From Alistipes sp. (GTDB lineage Bacteria; Bacteroidota; Bacteroidia; Bacteroidales; Rikenellaceae): DNA of 42,968 nucleotides. The translations under genes were made by a program, and so were the position numbers. Positions within the stretch are counted from its first letter, which is position 1. The number at the start of each line of letters is the position of its first letter. The DNA is taken from NCBI GenBank assembly GCA_031285345.1, contig JAITWI010000079.1:1-42968 (forward strand). The letters are read 5' to 3'. Positions 7,892-16,618 of this stretch are shown in pieces. The notes beneath the pieces are model-generated. The model was not told the origin of the DNA and searched no databases. It was given only the letters and a program-made list of their open reading frames with translations.

Positions 7892-8748
7892 GTAAGATCA
7901 TAAAAACGGCGGCGCTTCTCGTTCTGCTGGCGGCAGCCGGATGTAAGGAGTTTCCCAATCCGTTCGACGGCGACAGGGTGCTGGCCAAGGCCGGCAAGGA
8001 GAGCCTCAGCGTGACCGACGTGGAAAAGGTGTTCCCGACGGGCATCGCCGGCGCGGACAGCGTGGCGTGGGTCGAGAGCTACGTCGACCGCTGGGTGAGG
8101 GACAACCTCAAATTGCAGGAGGCCGAGCGCCTTTTCGGCGACGACGCGGCCGACGAAGAGTTGGTGCAGCGCTACCGCAACAGCCTGGCTACACGTAAGT
8201 TGGAGCAATATTTCATCAACTCTATGGCCGGCGACTCTCTATGCACCGAGGACGAACTGCGCAAGTACTACGACGAGCACCGGAGCGATTTTGTGCTCGA
8301 CCGCTCGATCGTCAAGGGACGCGTGGTGGCTTTCCCGACGTCGTTCCGCCAAAAGGCGCGGCTCAGGGAGCTGTTGGAATCGCAGCCGGGCAGCGACTCG
8401 CGTCTGGAGTTGGAGGCGATGCTCTCCAAAAACGGATTCGCGTTCCGCGAGACGGGCGGGTGGATGGAGTATTCCGAATTTTTGGCGCTGCTTCCCACGC
8501 GCCGCAACGAAAAGTACGACGACCTGCTCACGCGCAGGGGAATTCAGGAGATGACCGACGGCGGCACCACATATCTGTTTTCGATCCCCGAAGCGCGCAC
8601 CCCGGGAATGACCTCGCCCTACGAGATGGTGAGCGACGTGGTGCGCTGGACGGTGACCTCGCGGCGCAGGGCGGAAATAATCCGCGCGGCCGAGGACAGC
8701 CTCTACCGGCGGGCGCTGGCCGAGGAGGAGGCTTCGGTAAATCTCTGA
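7888..8748 (+). CDS. SurA/PpiC-like periplasmic lipoprotein lacking a clear PPIase domain
   Basis: The 286-aa protein begins with a lipoprotein signal (LLVLLAAAGC, Cys about 19). The following region VLAKAGKESLSVTDVEKVF...WVRDNLKLQEAERLF looks like the SurA/PpiC N-terminal chaperone domain, which usually starts with a similar VARVG..-L-x-DL pattern. A parvulin catalytic core is not recognisable in the C-terminal half, so it may act only as a chaperone. It is translationally coupled to the CPBP protease gene and lies about 200 bp before a true SurA-type isomerase, so a role in outer-membrane protein folding is likely. Signal confidence is high; exact role is inferred. Confidence 0.7.
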   Translation: MSKIIKTAALLVLLAAAGCKEFPNPFDGDRVLAKAGKESLSVTDVEKVFPTGIAGADSVAWVESYVDRWVRDNLKLQEAERLFGDDAADEELVQRYRNSLATRKLEQYFINSMAGDSLCTEDELRKYYDEHRSDFVLDRSIVKGRVVAFPTSFRQKARLRELLESQPGSDSRLELEAMLSKNGFAFRETGGWMEYSEFLALLPTRRNEKYDDLLTRRGIQEMTDGGTTYLFSIPEARTPGMTSPYEMVSDVVRWTVTSRRRAEIIRAAEDSLYRRALAEEEASVNL

Positions 8749-8803
8749 TTTTTTAGAGGTTGTTTAAATTTTCTACCGAAGCTATTTTGCAGCTATTTTT
8801 GTT

Positions 8804-8866
8804 CCGGTTTTCGTCCGAAGCGAGGCGCATATCGGGAATACGTAACGAGTTTCGGACGAAAACCGG
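8804..8866. repeat. Long inverted repeat upstream of surA-like gene
   Basis: CCGGTTTTCGTCCGAA (8804-8819) is exactly the reverse complement of 8851-8866, with a 31-nt loop. The rest of 8749-8947 is AT-rich with a promoter at its right end. It could be a transcribed hairpin or a dispersed intergenic repeat. There is no T-run directly after the right arm, so it is a poor terminator. Confidence 0.8.
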
Positions 8867-8918
8867 GATAAAAAAAGCGCGAAAGAGCGAGAGTGGAAAT
8901 TTTTAATCAACTTCTTAT

Positions 8919-8926
8919 TACCTTTG
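8919..8926 (+). promoter_or_regulatory. -7 box of surA-like gene
   Basis: TACCTTTG (8919-8926) lies 21 bp before the ATG at 8948, and a -33 box is weak. The box contains the TTG at 8924 that would otherwise be a possible start codon. Confidence 0.55.
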
Positions 8927-8947
8927 CGGTTCACTTCCATACCGATT

Positions 8948-10360
8948 ATGACAAGAAAAATCATTATACTTTTTGCGGCGGCGTTCGCAACGGCGTTCGC
9001 GGCGCAAACGGCTTCCGGACAACAAAAATTCGTCGCCGACAAGGTGGTGGCCGTGGTGGGCAACTTCCCCATCCTCTACTCAGAGGTGGTGGAGCAGTCG
9101 CGAGCCATAACCGAACAGTACCGCCAGCAGAACTACACCTCGCCCCGTCCCGCGATGTCGGAGGCTCTGGAGGCTCTGTTGGAGCAGAAGATGCTCTACA
9201 ACCGCGCGCAGATCGACTCGGTGGGCATCATAGGTCATGAGGCGCAGGTCGTTTCGATGGCCGACGGGAGCGTCGAGGATATGATTGCCGAGGCGGGTTC
9301 GATCACAGCTCTGGAGGCGCTCGAACACAACCCGCTATACACCATAAAGGAGAACATGAGGCGCGACTACGAGGAGTATGTGGCGGCCAACGCCATGCGC
9401 GACCACATCAACGGGCAGGTGAAGGTCACCCCCGGCGAGGTGGAGCGGTTCTACCGTCGCGTCGACAAGGACAGCCTGCCCACCATCCCCGAACAGTATG
9501 TGTACGCCCAAATCACCAGACTGCCCAAGTCGTCGGAACTCGCCAAGCAGAGGGCGCGCGAAAGGCTGCTCGGCCTGCGCCAAAGGGTGATCGACGGCGA
9601 GAGGTTCGACCGCCTGGCGGTGATGTACTCGATAGATCCGGGGTCGGCGATGAGGGGAGGCGAGATGGGCCCCGCGCCTAAGGAGACGTTCGTGGAGCCG
9701 TTCGCCAACGCCCTCGCCAAGTTGCAACCCGGGCAGGTGTCGGGAGTGGTGGAGACCGAATACGGTTTTCACATCATCCAGCTGTTGGACAAGCCCGCCG
9801 AAAACTCATACCATCTGCGCCACATTCTCATCAAGCCCACATATACCGTCGAGGAGCAGGCCGAGACGCTCGACTTTCTCGACTCGCTGGCCGGAGTTGT
9901 CCGCGCGGGCGGCATAACGTTCGAAGAGGCGGCCGCCCGGCACTCCGACGACAAGGCCACCAGGATGAACGGCGGCGTAGTCACCAATCAGGACATACTG
10001 TATCGCGGATATCAGATCACCGACCCGAGCCAGACCCGCTACCGCCATGTGCGCGACAACATCGAGCAGAACGACGCCCAGCAGCTCATCCGACTCAAGG
10101 AGGGCGAGATGACTAAGCCGTTCATCGGCCGCGACTTTCAGATGAACGAGATGGGCAAGATGCTGCGATTGGTGGAGATAGTGCCAGCGCACAAGGCCGA
10201 CCTCAACGAGGACTATCTCGACATCGAGAACATGGCCCTGACCCGCAAACAGCGCGCGCACTACATGGGGTGGCTCAACTCGAAGATCGACGAGACCTAC
10301 ATTCGTATCGACCCGATGTTCCGGCCCGACGATTTTGTGAACAAACGCTGGTTTAAATAG
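8948..10360 (+). CDS. SurA-type periplasmic peptidyl-prolyl isomerase/chaperone
   Basis: The protein folds outer-membrane proteins in the periplasm. It is 470 aa. The start is ATG 8948, because MTRKIIILFAAAFATAFAAQ is a signal peptide and the upstream TTG lies in the -7 box. A SurA N-terminal domain (VADKVVAVVGNFPILYSEV, residues about 27-170) is followed by two parvulin-like domains: one near 182-280 with GEMGPAPKETFVEPFANAL..GQVSGVVETEYGFHIIQL, and one from about 288 (HLRHILIKP...FEEAAARHSDD). The first carries the better conserved parvulin core. It sits between the foldase-like lipoprotein and an OstA-like protein, a typical envelope-biogenesis neighbourhood. Confidence 0.9.
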   Translation: MTRKIIILFAAAFATAFAAQTASGQQKFVADKVVAVVGNFPILYSEVVEQSRAITEQYRQQNYTSPRPAMSEALEALLEQKMLYNRAQIDSVGIIGHEAQVVSMADGSVEDMIAEAGSITALEALEHNPLYTIKENMRRDYEEYVAANAMRDHINGQVKVTPGEVERFYRRVDKDSLPTIPEQYVYAQITRLPKSSELAKQRARERLLGLRQRVIDGERFDRLAVMYSIDPGSAMRGGEMGPAPKETFVEPFANALAKLQPGQVSGVVETEYGFHIIQLLDKPAENSYHLRHILIKPTYTVEEQAETLDFLDSLAGVVRAGGITFEEAAARHSDDKATRMNGGVVTNQDILYRGYQITDPSQTRYRHVRDNIEQNDAQQLIRLKEGEMTKPFIGRDFQMNEMGKMLRLVEIVPAHKADLNEDYLDIENMALTRKQRAHYMGWLNSKIDETYIRIDPMFRPDDFVNKRWFK

Positions 10361-10378
10361 GCCGCGGCGCCCCCTGTT

Positions 10379-13300
10379 ATGTCGTTTCGCGGTTGGATGC
10401 TTTTGGGAGCGGGTCTCGTTTTCGGCGGGGCTCTCTTTTCGCAGGCCGTTAAGGAGAGCCGTTTCGGCGATCGGGACAACAACCGAACCGAGGCTCAAGG
10501 CGACGGCAAAAAACCCGTCGACATCAAGGCCGAAAGGTCGAACTACGACAGCGAAGTCAACAAACGCCACGGCATCGAGGAGAACGCCGTCATACTGGTG
10601 GGCGACGTGGCGTTCCACCACAATGGCGCCGTGATCACCTGCGACAGCGCCATCCGATACTCCGACCGCCGGATCGACTGCTTCAAAAACGTCATCATCA
10701 ATCAGGACTCCACCTACGTCTACGGCGACCGGGCGGAGTACAACGGCGACCTTAACCTCGCGCGGGTCTACTCACCGGTGGTGAAGGTGATCGACGGCGA
10801 CGCCACCCTGTATACCTATAACTTCAGCTTCAACACCGCCACCAAGGTGGGAACGTGGTTCGGCGGCGGGGTGATGTATCAGCAGGACAACACGATGGAG
10901 TCGGAGAAGGGCTACTTCTACTCCGACGACCACGAGTTAGTGGCTGTGCGCAACGTTGAGATGCGCAACGACAGCCACTGGATCGCCACCGACTCGGTGC
11001 GCTACAACACCGAGACCGAAATCGCCACCTTCTACACCCGCACCTATATCTGGACTAACGACGGCGAGATGATTCGCGCCGACAAGGGTCGTTACCACAC
11101 CCGGGACAGCACCTATTTCTTTTGGGACAACGCCTACGTGATGGACGAGTTCCGCGAGACGTGGGCCGACACGATCGACTTTCGGGCGCGCACGGAGGAT
11201 ATATTCATGTACGGCAACATCCAGATCGACGACAACGAGCACGAGAGTTCGGCCTTCGGCGACTTTGGCCGCTACTGGGGCGAGCGTGGCGAGACTATGC
11301 TCACCAAAACTCCCTCGCTGCTAAACTACAACGCCGAGGAGGGCAACAGCGACACCTTATATATGAGGGCCGACACGGTGTTTATGTTCGTGGTCTATCC
11401 GTCGGACGGGCGCACTCGCGATTCGGTCGTGGCTCCGGCCCTCGATCCCCACGCCCATCTGAGGTGGGTCGATTCGCTGCCCGACTCCGTGCGCCTTGTG
11501 ATGGCCGACAGCCTCGCGCCGGTGATCGCCCGGTTGAGGGCTTCGCAGGACAGCCTGAAGCGTCGTGCCGACTCGATAATGGACGCACTCTATCCGCCGC
11601 TCTTCTCGGAGGGATTCGAGGGTACCGGGGATTCGCCCGGAGCGGCTGATTCGTTGGGGATGGCAGATTCGCTTGCGGCGGGGCACGGGGTGTTGATCGA
11701 CTCGCTGGCAGCCGACGCTCTCGCGGGGGCGGGTTTGCGCGATTCGTTGGCGGGAGCCGATTCTCTCGCACTGAATGCTGCCGACACGGCGGACTCTTTG
11801 GGAGGCGCGGACTCTTTAAGGGCGGCCGACACCAAAGAATCCAAACGGGCGGCGCGGCGATCTCGCCGAGGCAATCGCGACAGCGGCCCCAATCAAGGTG
11901 CGTGGCACTATCCCGACGCGCTGTCCTATTTCGGCCACGCAGCGGACTTTGCCGGGGCGGGCGGATTCGACAACTATTCGCACCACGCCGCCTATTCATA
12001 TTTCAGCAATTCAACCACCGCCGACTCCCTTTCGGGATCGGCTCTTCGGTCGGATAGGTTGAGGGACAGCTTGGCCGATCCCGTCGCCGACAGCCTTACC
12101 CGCACCGCTATCGACAGCCTTATGGACGCGCAGTTGCTGTTGGACACGCTGCTCGTCGACGAGCCCGCGCCCTTGGTGCCCGACACGCTGATAGTCGCCG
12201 CACCGGAGCCGATTGTTTCCGACCCCGCCGCACCCGAACAGATAACTACCCCGGGACCCGCACCCGAAGCGGAATCCGCCGTGGAGTCGGAACCCACGCC
12301 CGAGCCCGAACGCCCCGAACCACCCGAGGTGGTGGAACTCAGGGCACGCATGGAGGCGATAAAAGCCGAGGCGGACAGCCTGCAAACCGCCGAAACCTAC
12401 ATCCGCCCGCGACCCGCGGCCTCTTCCGACGCAGGAACAAACGCCGCAGACTCCCTTGCCCGAATGCGCACCGACAGCCTCGCGCGGGTCGACTCGTTGG
12501 CACGGATGGACAGCCTTTCCGTCGCCGACCCCGTCGCGTTCGGAAAGCTGCAAAAGGCCGAGGCCAAGCGCCTGAAAACCGAAGCCAAAGCCGCCCGACG
12601 AGCCGAAAAACAGCGCCTGCGTGAGGAGAAATATGCGAAGAGAGACTCTCTCGCGACGGCAAAAGCGATAGCGCGCCGCCTTCGTGCCGCCACCAAACGT
12701 GGCATCGCGGTCGACAGCCTGGGCTATCCGATAGACTCCGTCGCCCTCGCCCGTGCGGACAGCCTTGCCCGCCGCGACTCGATGCTACTAAGGGATTCGC
12801 TCCACCTGCGCGACTCGCTAAAAATTCGCGACTCTCTTGCCCTGCACGACACTCTGCCCGCCGCCGAAGCCGATACCACTATGCGCATCTTCCGCGGCTG
12901 GCACAACGTGAAGATATGGCGCAAGGATATGCAGGCCGTGTGCGACTCGATGGTGGGATTCTCGGCCGACTCGACGGTGCGCATGTACGTCGACCCGATC
13001 CTGTGGTACGGCGACAGCCAGATAACCGCCGACTCGATAACCCTGATCACCGCCAACGAGCAGATCGAGCGCGCGGAGTTCTACGGAGAGCCCATCATGG
13101 GTTCGCAGGTCGCGGGGCGGCAGTTCAACCAGATAAAGGGGCAGACGATGACCTCGTTCTTTCGCGACAGCGAGATCTACCGCCACGACACCGACGGAGC
13201 CGCCCAAACGCTCTACTACATACAGGAGGAGGAGAAAGGTCCTGACGGTGAGGTGACCTACACCGAGCCGGTGGGTTTTCTGATCATGACCTCGACCAAC

Positions 13301-13642
13301 ATAAGTTTCCTCATCTCCGACCAGTATGTCGACTATATAATTCCGCGCGAAGGGGTCGATTGGACCATCTATCCCATGGATCAGATACCGCCCACCCAGC
13401 AGACCCGCCTTCAGGGTTTCGAGTGGCGGATAGAGCTTAAACCCGCGCTGATAGACGTGTTCTCGCGCACGGTGCGACCTGCCGAACGAACCGCCCACGA
13501 GGCGATGTCCCTGCCCGCCTTCCCCATCGCCGCGCGCATCGACCGCCGCCGCGAGTATCTGATCAAAAACCGGATGTGGGGCGACCGGGTGGATCCTCTG
13601 CCCGCCCACGCCGTCGAGTGGGCAAGGACATTACAGAATTAA
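10379..13642 (+). CDS. OstA/LptA-like protein with giant low-complexity insert
   Basis: The 1087-aa protein has an N-terminal signal or anchor (residues about 5-22) and then OstA-like beta repeats (about 45-340). Examples are AVILVGDVAFHHNGAVITCD, SAIRYSDRRIDCFKNVIINQ and YVYGDRAEYNGDLNLARVYS. OstA/LptA-type proteins carry lipopolysaccharide across the periplasm, and the Bacteroidetes relatives are presumed to do the same. Residues about 345-833 are a low-complexity stretch with many xDSL(A/R) units, a Pro/Glu-rich part and a Lys/Arg/Ala helix-like part. A second OstA-like block follows (IFRGWHNVKIWRKDMQAVCDSM...ITADSITL). The gene starts 18 bp after the surA-like stop, so it is probably co-transcribed. 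The insert length is what is unusual. Confidence 0.82.
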   Translation: MSFRGWMLLGAGLVFGGALFSQAVKESRFGDRDNNRTEAQGDGKKPVDIKAERSNYDSEVNKRHGIEENAVILVGDVAFHHNGAVITCDSAIRYSDRRIDCFKNVIINQDSTYVYGDRAEYNGDLNLARVYSPVVKVIDGDATLYTYNFSFNTATKVGTWFGGGVMYQQDNTMESEKGYFYSDDHELVAVRNVEMRNDSHWIATDSVRYNTETEIATFYTRTYIWTNDGEMIRADKGRYHTRDSTYFFWDNAYVMDEFRETWADTIDFRARTEDIFMYGNIQIDDNEHESSAFGDFGRYWGERGETMLTKTPSLLNYNAEEGNSDTLYMRADTVFMFVVYPSDGRTRDSVVAPALDPHAHLRWVDSLPDSVRLVMADSLAPVIARLRASQDSLKRRADSIMDALYPPLFSEGFEGTGDSPGAADSLGMADSLAAGHGVLIDSLAADALAGAGLRDSLAGADSLALNAADTADSLGGADSLRAADTKESKRAARRSRRGNRDSGPNQGAWHYPDALSYFGHAADFAGAGGFDNYSHHAAYSYFSNSTTADSLSGSALRSDRLRDSLADPVADSLTRTAIDSLMDAQLLLDTLLVDEPAPLVPDTLIVAAPEPIVSDPAAPEQITTPGPAPEAESAVESEPTPEPERPEPPEVVELRARMEAIKAEADSLQTAETYIRPRPAASSDAGTNAADSLARMRTDSLARVDSLARMDSLSVADPVAFGKLQKAEAKRLKTEAKAARRAEKQRLREEKYAKRDSLATAKAIARRLRAATKRGIAVDSLGYPIDSVALARADSLARRDSMLLRDSLHLRDSLKIRDSLALHDTLPAAEADTTMRIFRGWHNVKIWRKDMQAVCDSMVGFSADSTVRMYVDPILWYGDSQITADSITLITANEQIERAEFYGEPIMGSQVAGRQFNQIKGQTMTSFFRDSEIYRHDTDGAAQTLYYIQEEEKGPDGEVTYTEPVGFLIMTSTNISFLISDQYVDYIIPREGVDWTIYPMDQIPPTQQTRLQGFEWRIELKPALIDVFSRTVRPAERTAHEAMSLPAFPIAARIDRRREYLIKNRMWGDRVDPLPAHAVEWARTLQN

Positions 13643-13829
13643 CTACAAGCAGGCTAAGCGGAATGAGTGAGAGCCCCTTGTCTTTGCGCACCGCATTGAC
13701 CATATAATTTATGGTCAAAAGTGCGGCTATGCAACGCTGTCGAGGGAAATTGCGAAGGAGTTTACTCTATCGTAAATGACTGAGCTATTTTCGAGACGAA
13801 GGAAGCATAGGCGTGCTTTTCACCGCAAA
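13643..13829. repeat. Structured intergenic region between convergent genes
   Basis: No gene is seen. The centre holds a perfect inverted repeat TTGACCATA (13696-13704) / TATGGTCAA (13710-13718) with a 5-nt loop. It is extended by CCGCA (13691-13695) / TGCGG (13722-13726) across a 3-nt bulge. The remainder shows nothing recognisable and no strong T-run terminator. Confidence 0.6.
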
Positions 13830-14522
13830 TTAGTATTCGGGCAGCAGCCCTGCATTATACATCATCAGGCACTGCTCGATCATGCGGTCGCGGTCGGCGG
13901 CGTCGTATTCGTCCTTTAGGTTGTGGCCGAAGATGCGGGCTATACCCTGCCAAAATCCTGCCGTGAAGCCGCCGCGAAACTCCCTCACTATGTCGTAGGT
14001 GGTCATGTCGGTCTCGCGGTCGATCAGGCGCACCAGAATCTTGCCCTGCGAGACGGTCATGCGGCGCATGGTGGGTTCGTATTCGGCCACCAGCGATTTT
14101 TCGATACTTCGGGCGTATTGCCGCTGAGCCTTGCGGGTGGGCTGGGCAAGGATCTGCTCCTCGAATCCCGCCATCTTCTCCTTAGCCACCGCCGCCAAAG
14201 GGTACACTATCCGAAAATCGCGCACGAGTTTCCGGTGCTTAGACATATCCATCGGCTTGTCGAAGCAGAACACGCGATTGATGTAGACCACGGTGGTGGT
14301 GTCGCCGTTGGGTTCGAGCACGAAGTCGTAGTGCGACACGTCGCGACTGCTGTACTGCATCTTCTCTCCCGTGGTCGAACGGCGTTCGGTACGGAACTCG
14401 CGCTGCTGCTCGCTTTCGTTGCGCTCCCGGCTACCGGCCTGCTCCCGGCGCGACGCACGCTGCCCGACGGCGGTGTGCACCGAGGCCGCGACAAGCAAAA
14501 GTATGACCGAAAGCCTTTTCAT
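13830..14522 (-). CDS. DUF4294 family exported protein
   Basis: The function is unknown. The 230-aa protein starts at ATG 14522 with the signal peptide MKRLSVILLLVAASVHTAVG; a longer frame from 14564 crosses the promoter region. An Arg/Glu/Gln-rich stretch follows (residues about 20-50). Then comes the conserved DUF4294 core: INRVFCFDKPMDMSKHRKLVRDF, YPLAAVAKEKM, LVAEYEPTMRRMTVSQGKILVRLIDRET and FWQGIARIFGH. I recognise it by these motifs as a Bacteroidetes-specific periplasmic family. It is transcribed divergently from the phosphofructokinase gene; TATATTTA upstream on the reverse strand may be its -7 box. Confidence 0.8.
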   Translation of the reverse strand: MKRLSVILLLVAASVHTAVGQRASRREQAGSRERNESEQQREFRTERRSTTGEKMQYSSRDVSHYDFVLEPNGDTTTVVYINRVFCFDKPMDMSKHRKLVRDFRIVYPLAAVAKEKMAGFEEQILAQPTRKAQRQYARSIEKSLVAEYEPTMRRMTVSQGKILVRLIDRETDMTTYDIVREFRGGFTAGFWQGIARIFGHNLKDEYDAADRDRMIEQCLMMYNAGLLPEY

Positions 14523-14593
14523 AATTTTCCGCCGTAAATATAAAGAATTTTGTCTAAAACCCAATACCTGTCGGAATTATTAAAAAATATTAA

Positions 14594-14601
14594 TATCTTT
14601 G
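14594..14601 (+). promoter_or_regulatory. -7 box of phosphofructokinase gene
   Basis: TATCTTTG (14594-14601) gives a leader of roughly 85-90 nt before ATG 14693, longer than most leaders in this window. No riboswitch-like fold was recognised in it, and the -33 region is weak. Confidence 0.5.
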
Positions 14602-14692
14602 CGGCGTGTTCGAGTCTCCGAATGGGCGCGGTGTGAGGTCGGAGTGGCCCCGTATTTGTGGATTTCAAAAATTAATTAACGCATACAACACT

Positions 14693-15925
14693 ATGAAAGA
14701 AGCTATTGCAATCCTCACGGGCGGCGGCCCCGCTCCGGGCATGAACGCGGTGGTGGGCACCGTCGCCAAGACGTTCATCCGAAAAGGCTATCGCGTGATC
14801 GGCCTCCACGGAGGCTACAGCGGGCTGTTCGATCCCTCGCCCCGGATGGTGGAGATCGACTTCGAGCTGGCCGACGACATCTTCAGCCGCGGGGGTTCGT
14901 ACCTTCAGATGAGCCGCTTCAAGCCGTCGCAGAAGGATTTCGACGACAACTTCAACCTGCACTTCTTCAAGGAGAACAAAGTGCGGCTGTTGGTGACCGT
15001 GGGTGGCGACGACACCGCCTCGACCGCCAATCGCATAGCCTCGTTCCTCGAAGAGAAAAAACACCCCGTAGCCAACATCCACGTTCCCAAGACGATCGAC
15101 AACGACCTGCCGCTTCCGATGGGTATGCCCACCTTCGGCTACCAGTCGGCCAAGGACAAGGGGGCGGTGTTGGCCCGCACGGTGTACAACGACGCGCGCA
15201 CGAGCGGCAACTGGTTCGTGCTCTCGGCCATGGGTCGTTCGGCGGGCCACCTTGCGTTCGGCATCGGCGCGGCGAGCCACTACCCGATGATCGTCATCCC
15301 CGAGATGTTCAACCGCACCACCATCACCGTCCGCAAGATCGTCGACCTGGTGGTGTCGGCCATCGTCAAGCGCAAGATCATGGGCATGGACTACGGCGCG
15401 GCCATAATTTCGGAGGGCGTGTTCCATGAGCTGAGCAACGAGGAGATAAAAAACAGCGGCATAGTGTTTTCGTACGACGAGCACGGCCACCCCGAACTGG
15501 GCAAGGTATCGAAGGCTCACATCTTCAGCGAAATGTTGGACAACCGCCTGCGCGAACTCGGCCTCAAGGTCAAGAGCCGCCCGGTGGAGGTGGGCTACGA
15601 GGTGAGGTGTCAGACCCCGGTGGCCTACGACTTGGTATACTGCACCCAGTTAGGCATGGGGGTACACAAGCTGTTCGCGCAGGGCAACAGCCGCTGCATG
15701 GTCTACGTCGATCCCGAGGGATCGGTGTTGCCGCTGTATCTGAAGGACATAGAGGATCCTGCGACCCACAAGATTCCGCCGCGGATGGTCGACATGGCCG
15801 GCGACAAGGTGCAGGGCGTAGTGGACAACATTCTCAACTACATCACCCCCGCGGACTACGAGGCCGCCCGCGCCTACTTGGCGAACCCTGAGGAGTTCGA
15901 TTTCCGAAAAATTCTGAACTGGTAG
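14693..15925 (+). CDS. 6-phosphofructokinase, probably pyrophosphate-dependent
   Basis: The enzyme phosphorylates fructose 6-phosphate to the 1,6-bisphosphate. The 410-aa protein starts at ATG 14693 (MKEAIAILTGGGPAPGMNAV); the longer frame from GTG 14606 starts just after the -7 box. GGDDT (about residue 103) and PKTIDND (about residue 131) are the key motifs. ATP-dependent enzymes have GGDG and PGTIDND, while Asp and Lys at these positions mark the PPi-dependent class (known family rule). MGRSAGHLAFG and later substrate-binding motifs are present. It is monocistronic: its own promoter lies upstream and a hairpin downstream. Confidence 0.9.
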   Translation: MKEAIAILTGGGPAPGMNAVVGTVAKTFIRKGYRVIGLHGGYSGLFDPSPRMVEIDFELADDIFSRGGSYLQMSRFKPSQKDFDDNFNLHFFKENKVRLLVTVGGDDTASTANRIASFLEEKKHPVANIHVPKTIDNDLPLPMGMPTFGYQSAKDKGAVLARTVYNDARTSGNWFVLSAMGRSAGHLAFGIGAASHYPMIVIPEMFNRTTITVRKIVDLVVSAIVKRKIMGMDYGAAIISEGVFHELSNEEIKNSGIVFSYDEHGHPELGKVSKAHIFSEMLDNRLRELGLKVKSRPVEVGYEVRCQTPVAYDLVYCTQLGMGVHKLFAQGNSRCMVYVDPEGSVLPLYLKDIEDPATHKIPPRMVDMAGDKVQGVVDNILNYITPADYEAARAYLANPEEFDFRKILNW

Positions 15926-15970
15926 GCTTTTTTTTGATGTTTGGCAGATAAATTTTAGTGTTTTATATAT

Positions 15971-16008
15971 AAAGTTCGGCAAGTTTTCATATCTTTGCCG
16001 AACTTTTT
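15971..16008 (+). terminator. Hairpin terminator of phosphofructokinase gene, containing the next promoter
   Basis: AAAGTTCGGCAA (15971-15982) and TTGCCGAACTTT (15995-16006) form a perfect 12-bp stem followed by TT. The -7 box TATCTTTG (15990-15997) for the downstream beta-barrel gene lies in the loop and right arm. Confidence 0.65.
15990..15997 (+). promoter_or_regulatory. -7 box of beta-barrel gene
   Basis: TATCTTTG lies 36 bp before the ATG at 16034. It predicts a start near 16002, inside the right arm of the preceding hairpin. Confidence 0.5.
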
Positions 16009-16033
16009 GTTAACACTAACAACTTAATCAATT

Positions 16034-16519
16034 ATGAAAAAACTGTTTCTTTCGGCGGCCGCAGTGCTGCTTGTCGCAGTGGGCGCAAACGCCCAGAACT
16101 TCAGCAAGGGTGACTGGTTCCTCGGCGCCAGCGTATCCAACCTTCAACTCGACCACGCTTTTGTCGACGGAGATTCGGCAACGAGCTTCGAACTTCAGGC
16201 TCAGGGCGGTTACTTCGTCGGAAACAAATTCGCCGTCGATTTGGGCGTGGGTGCCGGCATCGTAGAGGACATCTCTGCCTTCACTTTCGGGGTGGGCGTG
16301 CGCTACTATCCCGTGGGCAACTTCTTCGCACGCGTAGGTTTCGACGGCGCCAAAATTGAAGATCTCGATCTGCTGTCCCAGTTGGGCGTGTCGCTCGGCT
16401 ACGACCTGTTCGTCTCTGACAATGTGTTCTTTGAGCCGTCCGTCTACTATCGCAAAATATTGAACGACGGCGGCGCCAACTCCATCGGCCTGTCGCTCGG
16501 CGTGGGTGCAAGGTTCTAA
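16034..16519 (+). CDS. Small outer-membrane beta-barrel protein
   Basis: The 161-aa protein has a signal peptide (MKKLFLSAAAVLLVAVGANAQ). The mature part alternates polar and hydrophobic residues in strands rich in Gly and aromatics, such as DWFLGASVSNLQL, GGYFVGNKFAVDLGVGAGI, FTFGVGVRYYPV and SIGLSLGVGARF. It ends in the Phe typical of outer-membrane strands. The length fits an eight-stranded barrel of the OmpA/OmpW-like type. Its substrate or role cannot be told. It stands alone between two terminators. Confidence 0.82.
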   Translation: MKKLFLSAAAVLLVAVGANAQNFSKGDWFLGASVSNLQLDHAFVDGDSATSFELQAQGGYFVGNKFAVDLGVGAGIVEDISAFTFGVGVRYYPVGNFFARVGFDGAKIEDLDLLSQLGVSLGYDLFVSDNVFFEPSVYYRKILNDGGANSIGLSLGVGARF

Positions 16520-16556
16520 TCCGAGCAATATCAGGGAGGATTACCTTATATAAATG

Positions 16557-16590
16557 AAAGGGGGCGGATGTTATTCCGTCCCCTTTTTTT
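16557..16590 (+). terminator. Rho-independent terminator
   Basis: AAAGGGGGCGGA (16557-16568) pairs with 16575-16586 (one G-T pair), with a 6-nt loop, and runs into a T-tract. It ends the beta-barrel gene. Confidence 0.85.
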
Positions 16591-16618
16591 GTACGAGCCC
16601 GCAAATACGGATTCGCCC

